Part shown: one piece after another, positions 12,379-24,127 of the stretch
Layout of the letters: the number at the start of each line of letters is the position of its first letter
How positions within the stretch are numbered: position 1 is the stretch's first letter
Source of the DNA: Micropterus salmoides
Taxonomy: Eukaryota > Chordata > Actinopteri > Centrarchiformes > Centrarchidae
Direction: 5' to 3'
Length of the DNA: 64,000 bases
Assembly (NCBI RefSeq): GCF_014851395.1
Contig: NW_024041150.1
Span: 12,486,137 to 12,550,136, forward strand
Made by a program: the position numbers and the translations under genes
Notes under the pieces: model-generated
What the model was told of the DNA's origin: nothing
The model's database searches: none
What the model saw: the letters and a program-made list of their open reading frames with translations, nothing else

Positions 12379-13736
12379 ATTGTAAAAGAACGAAGGGAGA
12401 TGGATGTTTCAAAAGCAGTTGGTAATGGTAAAAATCAGTTCTGCCACTGTGGACATATCAATATCTAAAGTCACCAAAACTGTCTTGCCTGCAAATTTGG
12501 TTTCAAGGCGTAGGCTATAAGCTGTATGTGGCTGACTTCAACATATTGACACAGGAAACACACATAAAACATTTGACCTAGGAAAAGACATTTCTGAACA
12601 TAAAACCCTTTGAAAGGTCTCCTTTAATGTGTCATATTAAGTGTACTGAGGAACATCCTGGGAATATACGTTTGAAGAGCCATGGCTTGCTTGCTTGAAG
12701 CTTGCTATCATGTTAGCTACAGTAGTTCGCCAACTAGTCTTGCCAGATTTTCAATAATAATCATATTTGTAACCCATTCATCCAATGAGTAAAGTCAAGG
12801 TAGGCCATTTTATTTCAGAAGCATGTTTTTTCACATTTGTTGAAAGTATCTTTACATCCTGACAGGAATCAATACATCAAATGCTCTGACACAAACATGA
12901 AAACAATCGGGTATCTGTCGCTGTCACAGGCCTACCTGCCTGTCTACCTACCTGTGTGCACTCTGCCACCGTTTGGGGGAGTGGCTTTGGAGGGAGGCCT
13001 GAAGGGAGGGGGTGGGATTTTGTTAGTTTGACACTTTCAAAATCTTGCTGTCTCTTTCTAGTTCTCCAGCGTTGCCTACCCCAGCTTTAATTGATTAGTT
13101 GTCAACTCTTAGATTAAGCGCCAAGCCTTTTGATAATTCATCGGTTTGAGTAAAAAGTCAAAATTCTCTGATTTCTGATTTAATTTTGCCAGAAGAAAAC
13201 AAGTATTATTCTTCATCTGTTAATGGTGTCGCTTGTGTATTGCTGTAAATGATCAAATCATTACTGCTGAGATCTCGTGCAACAACCACTCTCAGCACTC
13301 ATCACCTTATATTAACTCTTTGTTTTAAGTGTGAAATTGTTTCGCTTGGTATGGTCATCCTCACAGTTTGTTTGGTTTATGGTACAAAAATGCTAAACCT
13401 CTAACCTATACATGCCAGGATGCATAGTGAATCTTGTAGATGGAGCCCATTACAGCTAACTTGGAGAACTCATATTGGGCACATCATTTGGCATAGATTC
13501 ATATTTGTTGCAGACTCTATTGTTGGTACTAGCCCTGTGAATAGTCATTACATCAGTATAGCTTCAATTACTTGGATAGACTTTGCTGTGTCCCCGTCTT
13601 TGGATGTGCTTCCTCCCATCATCACTTATTTGAACAGCTTAAGGTACTTGTAAATATTGATAGCTGTCAGTCTGGCTGGCAGACAAAACTGACAGTTTTG
13701 AAAGCACACAAATCTTGAAAAAAGGATTGCTAGAGC
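12379..13736. other. Intronic sequence, no exon seen
   Basis: The region at 12930-13015 is CTACC- and GGGAGG-rich but not a clean tandem repeat. The frames at 12837 and 13420 lack splice support. Confidence 0.5.
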
Positions 13737-13985
13737 TAGGGCTGGACGACATGGCCAAAAATGGTATCACAATAAAAAGTGTCATATCTTTCGATATCGA
13801 TTATTATCACGATAAGTATCAAATCGTTATTTCTTTCAAGTTTAAAGGCAGATTTATTCCCCACATACAGTGAAAGTTGAAGAAACCTGATGGTTAATTG
13901 TGGTTTAAAGTCTTCTTAATGGTCAACACTTGATGCCAAACAGTGGATCACTTCACAAATCTGAGGCAGAACATTCAAAACAATG
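13737..13985 (+). mobile_element. Truncated copy of the 27.4-kb hAT MITE
   Basis: The left end TAGGGCTGGACGACATGGCC and the following 250 bp match the element at 27376-27848, including TCATATCTTTCGATATCGAT, CACGATAAGTATCAAAT, GAAGAAACCTGATGG and CAACACTTGATGCCAAACAG. Similarity stops after the GAACATTCAAAA block. No right end with a matching 8-bp duplication was found. A CAAGCCCTA string at about 14573-14581 could be a decayed right end of a longer version, but its flank does not match GCTAGAGC at the left. Confidence 0.75.
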
Positions 13986-16900
13986 TTGTCTATTAGCCAG
14001 TGTTTTCCATTCAACCACAGTTGCAGTATTTCCTGTTAGCGCTCAAAATGACCTCTGCAAAGCACTGCATGTACTGTACATGTGAGTATGGATATTTCAA
14101 CCTGTCACTTACAGAAAGGGAATTACACACACAGTTTCACACAATTTTATGCTGAAGAAGTTACAAAACATCCATGCAATAGGCTAGGCATCAAAATGAT
14201 ATGCAATATGAAAGAATAACATTCTTAAATCACAGTTTGTTCACAGCTGTTTGCGTTATGATAAGCATCTAAAACACATACATGATCTTTGGTCTTTAAA
14301 TGCTGATCATTGAATAGTGGAGCATTAAAACATTTCCTGTCTGTGTTAATAGAGCTTGTACTTAACAGAAACCCAATCCTTTTAGTGCATAGGCCTAATA
14401 ATCAAATATTTAAGGTGTGTGATGCAAGGCCTGCCTGATGCTGTTTTTATTTGTGTATTGTTCAGGGATTTTACCACTTTATCAAAACTTGAGATCCAGT
14501 CATCAAGTCACACTTCTCTGTTTTAGTGTTGTGTTGTTGTATGTTTAAAGCCATTATGTCAATTTCTAACTTTGGCAAGCCCTAGTGGTAGTTTAAAAAA
14601 GACACAGATTGGTCTCTGTGATTCTGAGATGAATAGGCTGAAAGCAACACGACTGCACCAATTTTTACTTAAATTGTCTTATTTTTCTACACTTAGGCCA
14701 ATGCCTTCAGAATAATTTGAGAAATGCAATCATCACATCCAACTCCAACAGATAGGGGCTTCATCCACATTCACATTTTGAGTACACGAGCCACTCAGGA
14801 AGCCTATGACTTCCTCCAGGCTACACTGCCATGAAGAACAAATGAGCCTCTTCCCTTCGTTTCACGTCAGAAGCTCAGGCCTAAAACGGAGGCAAGTTCC
14901 TGTTTGTAGCCGTCACAGCCTTCAGCATATTCGTCTCCGGGCGTGTGAAAGTGGAGTGATTAACAATGCTAGAGTGGGGTGTGAGGCTGTGATGACGGAT
15001 GGGGCAGTTAGAGGGGGGTGAAGGTGTCGTTTGCCGCCAGGTCTGCGCCTGTAGAGGAGGACATCTGCTACTTGCTTTTCTATCTTAGCCAAGGTCAGAT
15101 TGTGACAGAAAAAAATCAGACTGTGGCAACGCTGGCAGTGTGATGCTGAAACAGACACATGGATGTAAACAGAAGGAGGGACAGAGGCGACAAGAGAGAT
15201 GCAGTGCTTTGGTCGCGATTACAGTTAAAGGATATTAACGTGATAGTCACTAAGTTAGCACATGAAGTTCTTTTGAGATGGAAAGCGACACTACGTACTC
15301 GTTCGGATCCGCGAGGTCTCACTGTGCTCCTTATGAGAATAGACAAGCGCTCTGCGAGTAAACGCCAGCTCTATGTGTGGTAACCTTTGAAACGTCTTCT
15401 GTGCACTACAGTATCCCTGTATTGTCTTTATAGCCTAGTTAAAAATATATGTAAAGTGTTTTATTTAGGATCAGTCTCTCACAAAAGCGGAGATAGCGTG
15501 GGTGCTGCCGCCCTAGGGCCCCGCCTGGTAGTGGGCACCATACGTGGGCCGTATAGTTTAGCTCCATTGAGGTGGACGCGGACGAACAATAACGCTGCAT
15601 ACATGTGTGCTGGCAACATTCAGCGGCTCTTATAAAATGAAACCGTCTCTTCACTCATGGTTTCAATGGTAAACCACCACAACAATGACAATTACCAACA
15701 AAAAACTCTAGATTCTAAGGAGACACGTTTTAATAAACATAAATCATACAGTAACATTTGTATTTCAAACAAATGGCAAACTTATTAGCACATTTTAACA
15801 AAACTCCCTTCTCCCTCGTGCATCATGGGAATTCTGAGGGAATTTCAGCAACACAGCGTGTAGCCTGCCCCCCGTTAACGACTCATTTTTAATACGGTGT
15901 GTTCTTTTTGTGCTTCTGCTACATTCCTCAAAGCACTCTGTGGCCTGCTTTCATTCATCGCCTTGACGGGTTCATCAAGCAACTACCACAGGGAGCATTT
16001 CAGAATTAGAGCGTTTTGCATGCTGGATTTTGCCAACACGTTTAGATTTTGTTGATTTGGTGATTATTGCTTGCTTTTTGTGCTTCTACTATGATTAAGC
16101 AGGCTATGTAGTTAAATTGTTTCTTTTTTGTCTGATCTGGATGCTTTTGGGACGCACTGCAGCGCTTCTGGTGTGAGCAGAAACATTTACTAGAATGGCA
16201 ACGATCAGCTCTGGCAGCAGAGAAGCAGAAGGAATCAGTGGACTTTTGGAGCGAGTCCGGGGTCATGTAAACTTGTTGTAAACGGTTTAAATGACTTTGT
16301 AGCAGGTGGGCCCCGTGATGAAGCTCCACCCCCACTGTGCTGAGAGTCTAGCTCTGCCCCCGGTCTGTCGTTTATTTATTTTCACCTCATGTCACAATTT
16401 AACTCTTGCAGCTGGCATGCGTGTGCTTGAGACAAGAACGGCCGTGAAAGTTTCAGGGATTGCGCCTGCTTGTAGCTCCGCCTGTCAGACTGCCTGTTCC
16501 TCCCTACCTGCCCGCTCACCTCTTATTGAAAATTAATTGCTAGGCGCATCAAACACCTCCCCATTTGAAAAGACCTTTAGGATTCAGTTTCCATCTTTGC
16601 AGCTCAGTGAGAAATATGATCGTTGGGGAGGCAGATTGAGTTAGGGTTTTAATTTGAAGCGTTTTGCCAATTCAAATCCCACAACAGAGAGTAAGTGATT
16701 CTGCAGAAGGATTGTTCATATTTAAGGTCAACTGCCAAACAAATACATCCCTCACTCTAGTGCTCCCTCAGAGACTCTGCCCCCCTAATTTCAACTCTCT
16801 GAGGTTTCTCCAGCATTGAAACGACTTCGCCCTCGCCTGGTCATATAACTGTTTTCTGTCCTCTTTGGCTGGTTCTTGGCCATCTCACCTTCACAGTGCC

Positions 16901-17697
16901 TGGAGTCCAGCACGTGCCAATGTACCGGTGTATAGAACTCTCTCTCCCACTGCCCCCCTCCCCCATCAATCCTGTGCACGAGCACTAACAACACCTGTTG
17001 CTAATTGACTGAAACAGTGTTGTGTGGGGAGGTCCACACTACTTTCTGCGTTTTTGATTTACAGAGCCAAGGCTGTGAGAGTTAGCAAACCATCAGGAAA
17101 TATTTGCTGAAAGTGTATTGGATTAGAATCACTTACTGTCCCTGTAAATCTGATGGAGAAAGTGAGGGAAATGCTCCCACACAATGCAAATTTAAAGAAT
17201 CATTCTGGTTTATTATAACCTGGATTTTATTTTTGTAATGTTTGCTTTTGTTTCTAATACTAACATTGTACTCAAAGTAATTGTTGACATCTGGAAATGC
17301 AGCACCATTTATAAAATGAAATGTTGTCTGACCATGTCAGAAATTATACATGTTTTTCCAAATGTCCACACTCAAAGGTGGACTAAGAAGTCGGCATTCA
17401 TAGAGAGGAGTGATGTTGTTTAAATGTTGTTTAGCCATTCATAGTGTGGCACTCGGTTGTACACAGGAAATGTGCCACAAAAAGTTGTGTCAAGCACAAA
17501 AAAGAGACACAGCTGACTCACACCTATGCTAAATTAATTCAATAGAAATACTTTTTGGTAATTTACATTTTCTGGGAAAAATACACAACCACCAAGGATA
17601 TAAAAATGTGTTGAAGAGAGGGAGAGGATAAGAAGCAAGAAGTAGGAGGTGAAAATGGTGGATGACAGTGTTTGGGTAATATGTAGGTAATGGAAGC

Positions 17698-17699
<2 letters not shown>
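13986..17699. other. Intronic sequence, no convincing exon
   Basis: Mostly AT-rich. The stretch 14800-15700 is locally richer in CpG and contains several short frames, none with a domain or matched splice sites. It may be an unrecognised old repeat or a regulatory stretch. Confidence 0.4.

Positions 17700-17736
<37 letters not shown>
17700..17736. repeat. (TG)n microsatellite
   Basis: A perfect dinucleotide tract of about 37 bp. Read on the minus strand it gives the spurious His-Thr frames around 17529-17904. Confidence 0.97.
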
Positions 17737-17737
<1 letters not shown>

Positions 17738-18969
17738 CTCTCAGACACTGATTCATCACCTGAAGACATGTCACTGAGATCTCGCACTACTACAGTGAAA
17801 TAGAGTTGTAATAAATGATGATCTTGAGAAACGCACCTCACCTTAAAACTATGCAGCAAACACAGAATGGAGCAATTTGTGTATGTGTACTTGAATAATA
17901 TCAAATAAACTGAGGGTGGGTTGGGATGGCTGGGTTTAGGAGCAGAAGCAGGGTCACAGTTGTGCTCGAGGGTACTTAATTTCCCCCTCTGCAGTCACAA
18001 CGCCCAGCATCTGCCTCTGTCTGCCTCCACCTTGCAGGACATGACTAAGCATTTTCCAAGCGGAGTAGACACTTAAGAATATGTGAGTAGCTGTAAACTG
18101 GGCCTTACTTACAGAAAGATAAAGATTTTGTAAGAAATATGATGTAAGAAATATTCTTAAAAAGCATTTTAAAAATGTTTAGTCATCATATTGTTACCAA
18201 ATACCTTGATAAATACTGTAAACAGATGCGATAGATGTATGTATAGATTATTAATAACCTCTCCCTGTGGTGTCTTTAATGTTAGTATTTCCCAAATCTG
18301 GACTACATTTCCCACAAATCCTTTTGTTGTTTATTTGCAAAGAAAAGAACAGAACAAACAAACTTTAGCTAAAGCCTCTTCCCAGTCCCTTCCCTCAGGG
18401 CTGTTTTGTTTCTTGCAGTATTCATTTGTCAATCTACATTTCATCGAGTACTGTTTCTCAAAATAAAAGCTATAATTCAATATATGCTGAATAGTCATAG
18501 TGCATCACAAATGTATAATTTGAGTTGTCATATAATTATTTATATATGATTTACTTTTTTTAATTTCCTTTACATATCATTCACACACAATAGCTTGTTT
18601 CACCCTTTTAATTATACTTCATTCTACACCTTATTAAAGTGTCACTCACTTATTGAATGTGCCTCCGTGTTCCTTCCGTTCTCTTTCCCTCACTCTCACA
18701 GACCTAACGTACCTCTGCTGCAAACACATCAGTGTGCCCCGCTTCTTTTTTTCCGTCCCTCTCTCCCTGTATGTCTGCCCTGTTTACTTTCTCCATCAGT
18801 AGGCTACGTTATACAAAGTCACTGAAAAAAAACAAAACTGGTCTTCTGGACTTTTCCACCCACGATTCCGTTCACAGCAGCAGCTGCACTGCATGTTGAA
18901 GAGGCGTGTTGACAGCGTAGCCTATCAAAACAAAACCAACGTGGTAGCAAACGAATGACATCTGCACTG
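17737..18969. other. Intronic sequence, no gene seen
   Basis: AT-rich, with pyrimidine-rich patches near 18660-18800. No repeat termini are recognised. Confidence 0.5.
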
Positions 18970-19906
18970 GTGTGTTCCAGGGATGGAAATTAACACCCAG
19001 TCGGCTAAATGTTGGAAGGCTACCTGCCACATTAGCAGGTAAATGTATTCGGCATGATATCGCCATATAATAGCTATTTGACGGTAATTGGCTCGTGGTC
19101 TTGTTTGTTGTGTGTAGCACTTAAACGGATCTAAAACTGTGTAGCACATGGACTAGGAGGGTTCATTGGCTGTTGTTTATGTTAATTTCATGTAACTTGT
19201 GTTTGATTGGTGTAGATTTGTAAGGCGGTGGGCGTTAAAGCGTGGACACACATGCTTTTAACTACGCGTTTGCGTACGCAAGATGGCTGCCACAAGTATC
19301 CTGCGTTCCTTTGGAATGTAGGTTGTGCACGCCTCCAGAAATTAATGCTACGCATCCGCGAGATGCAATTCAGCACACGGACGTGGGGGCAGTATGTCGA
19401 GCTGAGGTAGGTCATCAGCAGTCTCCTGTTCCAAACACCACCCCAGGTGGTGGTGGTGGTGGTATGCAGTTGGTTTACTAACCGCCATTAAACGCAAAAG
19501 AAGAAGAAAGTTAGCAGAAGACTTAAAAAAGGAGATTTATGGCGGGATCTTTACAATAAAACTCTGGAGCTAGTCTGCAATTACCGAGATCGTTATGATG
19601 TCTCATTAAAATCATAACGTCCTCGAGTGTCGCCGTGTTTGGTTTGTGTACAATGTGCAAATTTGGAGGTTGTCAAGGAAGATAATCCGGTGTTGGGAAG
19701 GGATGATCCAGCCCTCGTCTGCCCCCTAGTGGATTCAGGTTTAACCCTCCAGGTACACGCAAAGTACGCAGGCAAGTATGTGAACAAAGCCGTTTGAGTC
19801 GCGTTATTTAGGTTGGTAAAAACTATGTTTGGCGGTGGATTTTTTTCCATCTACCAGCCACCTTGGCAGGTGAGCCAAAAAGTTAATTTATACCCCTGGT
19901 GTGTAA
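18970..19906. mobile_element. Non-autonomous hAT-type element with decayed target duplication
   Basis: The element (18978-19898, 921 bp) has inverted ends: CAGGGATGGAAATTAACACC at the left and the complement of CAGGGGTATAAATTAACTTT at the right. The flanks GTGTGTTC (18970-18977) and GTGTGTAA (19899-19906) agree at six of eight bases, fitting an old 8-bp hAT duplication. Subterminal motifs CTACCTGCCACATTAGCAGG and the matching CCACCTTGGCAGG reinforce the pairing. A (GGT)n run lies at 19446-19462. A frame at 19242-19481 is not supported as a gene. Confidence 0.75.
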
Positions 19907-20079
19907 CTGTCGCTTTACCTGGTCCATGCTTGTAAAATATTAGATAACAACTCTATGTTTCCCTGCAAAATGCTAAAATGGGTCGTCAGATATACCTGGG
20001 CGGCCTGCCCAAGTAAAGTCTGTTTGAGAAACACTGACTGAATGTCAGCACTGTCTCCCTCCATGTTAGAGAGTTTGTG

Positions 20080-20222
20080 AGCTATAGGGGGGCTGCGCGC
20101 AGATGCAGAGGGAGAGTGGGGCTCAGCATCAAACTATATGGATATAAACGGTATTGTCTGATTTTAGATCTCTTTTGAACTGATATTGGTATACCTCGTA
20201 ATACTGATATACTGCCCAGCCC
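20080..20222. mobile_element. Right-end fragment of a hAT-like element
   Basis: The string GTAATACTGATATACTGCCC, followed by AGCCCT (about 20198-20223), resembles the right terminus of fish hAT elements whose left end reads AGGGCTGGGCGGTAT. No matching left end was found nearby, so this is a truncated relic. The left limit is approximate. Confidence 0.4.
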
Positions 20223-20279
20223 TCTGATCATCACTGTTGGTTTGTTTGTTTACCACTTTGGTTCAAACTAAAATATCTC

Positions 20280-20625
20280 CACATCTAGTGAATGGTTTCA
20301 ATAGTTAACCCCTTACTTTTTCGTTAGCGCCCCCATGAGGTTGACAGTTTTGCTTTTTAACTATTAAATTGAATGGATTGCCATGAAATTTGGTGCAGAC
20401 ATTAATATTCCCTTCATGATGAACTTTAATAACATGGTGACTTAGCAAATGCATGCTAAGATGCTAAATAAAGAAATTGACCAAGGTAAACTAATTAATT
20501 AATTAATTGCTAAACATCAACATGCTGGCATTATCACACGCATGTTAATATGATAATGTTAGCATTCAGCTAAATAGCCTCACAGAGATGCTAGCATGGC
20601 TGTAGATTCTTAGTCTTGTTTTCTA
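20280..20625 (+). repeat. Interspersed fish repeat, copy 1 (unclassified)
   Basis: Contains GCATGCTAAGATGCTAAATA, GACCAAGGTAAAC, TTGCTAAACATCAACATG, CTCACAGAGATGCTAGCATG and a short (TTAA)n run at 20489-20508. The same ordered motifs recur at 21940-22090. I recognise it as a common fish intronic repeat of uncertain class. It has no coding potential. Confidence 0.55.
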
Positions 20626-21939
20626 CTGTGCTCGTGATTTATTTCATCACAAGCATGTTTATGTCATTGATGTGCATGTGCAAGTGTCACCTGTTTGTAC
20701 TTTCATTGAATAGTACAAAGGCAACATTGCCTAAAGTTTCTCAAGACAATTAGTTGCTATTGCAATTTGCCGAAATTCTGTTCTGTCTGTTTGCTTCCTG
20801 GCCTTCTCTGCAATTACTCAGTAATCAGTAGGCAGTGCGTGTTTCTGCTGTGTATGGCTGTGGAGTATGGGGGGTTTGGTGGATTACTGGCAGTCTGGCA
20901 GGTATTACACTACACAGATGTGTTGCTCAGCTGGCAGTAGACAGATGTACCAGGCTCAGTTTGCTGTGTCATGCTGCTGTTAGTAAATCAGAAGCTGATG
21001 ATCTGTCCAGTGAGACTGCACTCACAGATCTGACTCATTCTCCTCTGTTATCTCATGATATCTCTGAATTGTACTTTCTATCCTCCCCCTTCCTCCCTTC
21101 ACACATTAGTTGTTTTTTCAGCTCTCTGACTCTCTGTTACTCTAGTTCACCGGGCCCTTTCATTAGCCAACATTATGACTCTTTCTCCTCTTCCCATCAC
21201 TTTATCCCACAAATCCCATTACAAGCTTGTCCTGCGGACACATAAGCTGATGACAAGCCAACCATGTGCCGTGATGGAGGCCTGAGGACAGCTGAATTAA
21301 GTAGGGAGAAACCCTCACACAGACAAATACAATTTTACAGGGTTCTTTTGTTGTCTCACTTTCTTTTTTTAACATGGAGATGAATTTGATTTCTGAAACA
21401 TTTCAGTATTCTTTTGCCCTGTTAGTGGAGAGGCCTAGGGATGATACATTGTTTGGTCCTTCCATCCAAGTCACGCTCCCCAGGGAGAACATCCGCAAAT
21501 ATTGTATTGTATAATCTAGTGTTCATCCACTTTTGAGTCCTGGGATTTTAACATGATTATCGACTTTGGAAACAGTTATTGAACTTTAAAATTATTTTTA
21601 TAATTTATAAGTAAGGATTTCTTTGAACTTTAACTCAAGGGTAAAACTAATTTATCAAAATAATATATAAATATAATGACTTATTTAACATATGAAGTGT
21701 ATTATAGTGCTTTTATGCGGTATTTAAAATGATAGACGCACATCAAAATCCAAGTAACGGCTCACTCATGCCTAAACTCTCATTCATGCTTTCTGAGACC
21801 CTTCCAGCAGACTTTGACGCTATGGTCGGATCTAAACCGTGGCGCAGCCGTAATGTGGCGTAGCCGGAGTCAGTGGACTTTTGGCGTTAGAGCTGATCTT
21901 AACAAACCACAGTCTGCTGATGAGTGAGTTTAGGCTTGT
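20626..21939. other. No gene seen
   Basis: A 136-codon plus-strand frame (20835-21245) is Ser/Cys/Leu-rich, lacks any domain and has no splice support, so I treat it as chance. An AT-rich patch lies at 21590-21720. Confidence 0.5.
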
Positions 21940-22090
21940 AGGGAACTAATGACATTTCCTCCAGCCTGAGCTGTACTTTCAGGTTAATGCTAATTAGCAA
22001 ATGAATGCTAAGATGCTAAATTAATATTGCGACCAAGGTAAACATTACTTGCTAAACATCCACAAGTTGCACTTTAAGCGTGTTAATGTA
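21940..22090 (+). repeat. Interspersed fish repeat, copy 2 (unclassified)
   Basis: Shares AACTAATGACATTTCCTCCAG, CTAATTAGCAAATG, GAATGCTAAGATGCTAAAT, GACCAAGGTAAACATT and CTTGCTAAACATC with copy 1 at 20280-20625, in the same order and orientation. It ends where a minus-strand LINE begins. Confidence 0.5.
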
Positions 22091-22096
22091 ATAAGG

Positions 22097-22690
22097 GGAT
22101 TACTTGTGATGTATTTGGAAGTTTTCACCACCCTCTGCAGTGCTTTCTGGTCCACGACAGAGCGGTTGCTGTACCATGCTGTGATGCAGTTGGTAAGGAT
22201 GCTCTTCATTATTCAGCGGTAGAAGTTCTGAATCTGAAGACTTGAAGAGCTGCTGGTGAACCTTCGGAGTCAGGGTCCAAGTGTTGAGGAACAGAGGTCC
22301 TTAGAGATGTGGACACCCAGGAACTTAAAACTGGTGACTCATGCTCATCTTCTGTCCCATTGATACTGAAGTCCACAATCAGCTCTTTGGTCTTCTTGGT
22401 GTTGAGGGCCCGGTTATTGTCGGCATCCCACGCTGCCATTTGCTAAATCTCATCCCTGTAGGCAGGCTCATTGTTGATGAAGCCAGCCACTGTTGTGTGT
22501 ACCATGAAATATTCAAAAGTGACTTATAGTGAATTATAGCAGTGTCTGTGCCCCAAGCTTTGTTTACATAAATGTAAAGTCCCTTACCTCTGGTCTGGAC
22601 GTAGCACCCTGATAGCCTGATGGTGCTGTCGGGAATGCTGCTGTTGAGCCATGCTTCCAAAAAAATCATGATGCTACACTCCATAATCCT
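22097..22690 (-). pseudogene. Internally deleted APE-type LINE: endonuclease piece plus reverse transcriptase C-terminal piece
   Basis: Read on the minus strand, 22690-22535 encodes an exonuclease/endonuclease-like stretch with EAWLNSSIPDSTIRLSGCY and YIYVNKAWGTDT. From about 22500 to 22097 it encodes reverse-transcriptase palm and thumb sequence, including TTVAGFINNEPAYRDEI, NNRALNTKKTKELIVDF and, after a gap, SILTNCITAWYSNRSVVDQK. These are typical of CR1/L2-like fish non-LTR retrotransposons. The catalytic YxDD block and most of the protein between the two parts are missing, and the frame is broken by stops and indels. It is dead, and not a host gene. Confidence 0.75.
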
Positions 22691-22740
22691 TTTTATTAAT
22701 TCAATTTAATTTATATGTATAGCGCCAAATCATTTCAGAT
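22691..22740 (-). repeat. LINE/SINE 3'-tail remnant
   Basis: TTCAATTTAATTTATATGTA, followed by TAGCGCCAAATCATTT, is the reverse complement of the ...GCGCTATAnAAATAAA-type tail of fish L2-type LINEs and SINEs. Confidence 0.5.
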
Positions 22741-24125
22741 TTATCTCATTCAACTTTCATACTTTGCATTTTGGGGTTGTAGCTAAGGATGCGGATTAGT
22801 CCTTTTCTTCTGAGCCTCATTCACTGCCTCCTCAGCCACTCACTGACGCACTCTCTGATCTGAATCCGAAGGCGCTGACAGCATATTTGCACTGGTGTGG
22901 GCTCAGAGACTCTTTAGACAGCCCTCCAGGCGCTGGGCTGTGGGCATGTGTCACATTGGTGGCATGCTTACACTGGGCCTCCTGAGGTGGTATAAAAAGC
23001 CACTGTGTGTGTGGGTGTGTTGTGTGCATGAGGACAAGCAGGACATGTGAAGTGCAGGGCGGTACACCGCATTGATAGAATCAGGTGCGGACCGGAGGCT
23101 ATTCTTGTTTTGTATGAGTGTGTGTGTGAGCAGTCTGAATGGCAGTCTGTTGTCCAGGGACGGTCAGCAGCCTCCAGGGGACAAAGACTGCACTTGTGTT
23201 TGTCACAGAAGGAGCTGTTCATTTCCCAAAAAAACACAATTGTCTATTTAATCAGACAGCTCTTTTCCACTTCTTTCAGGATCTTTTGTGTCTCTGGCCA
23301 TGTAAAAAGAAATCCATCAGACGCTCTGGAGATCTGACAACATGCTCAGAGAATGTGTCTGCTGCGGGTTCAAGGCGAAAAATATGAATCTGATTATAGA
23401 ATAAGTGTTTAAAGGGGCTATATGTAGCAGGGGTAGGGTTGTAACCTCACATAAAAACGAACCACACACCTGTTTCTAGGTCAAAATGGAGTCCGCTAAC
23501 AGCAAAAATGACCGGCTCTCAGCACAACACAGACTCCAACACAAACTTTTTTTGGTTCTCTCATTAGTTCAAGCACACACTTGGAAAAATAGCGGTTGCA
23601 ATCTGAAACTTCACCACTAGAGGCTTCAAAAAACTACACAATATAGCGATCCACGGCAAATTGTACAATGGCTAACAAGCTGTGACTTGTATGATTAATG
23701 TCTGTTAAATGAGATCTCCACCTATTTTTCTCCACATTAATGTGTGTTTCCTGTGTTGGGGAGTACTGCTGCGTATGTGTAAACGTAGTATAAATCCTCT
23801 AGTGGCTCTAAGGGGAGCTGTGTGAGGTCTGATAAATGTGACTACAAGTTAGAAAATGAATCTGTTGGTCTGGCATTAGTCAAACAGGGTCTTAAAAGTA
23901 TTAAAAAAGTCTTTTCTAAAAATACGGCCTAAAAAGTATTATATTTCATTTACAAAGAATAAAATTTCATTTACAAAGTTCTTAAATTTTTTCTTGTCCT
24001 TTCGTAGGATTAAATAAATGCCGCAACTTCATAAATAAGTATTTTTTGTGTGTGTGTACTTTACAATTGACTCTGTTTTGCATGACTTGGATGTTTTAGG
24101 TACAGGTAACGTTACTGTTTATGTC
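22741..24125. other. No gene seen; possible TTAA-type repeat start near 23409
   Basis: TTTAAAGGGGCTATATGTAG at about 23410-23429 resembles the terminus of a fish TTAA-type MITE, but I did not find its right end. The overlapping frames at 23047-23387 have no domain or splice support. Confidence 0.4.
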
Positions 24126-24127
24126 AG

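Noticed and set aside
13737..14581. A full-length hAT element ending at CAAGCCCTA
   Set aside because: The flanks GCTAGAGC and GTGGTAGT do not match, and the interior beyond 13985 is not related to the complete copy at 27.4 kb.
20835..21245. A 136-codon plus-strand frame
   Set aside because: No domain, skewed composition, no splice-site support and no start context worth noting.
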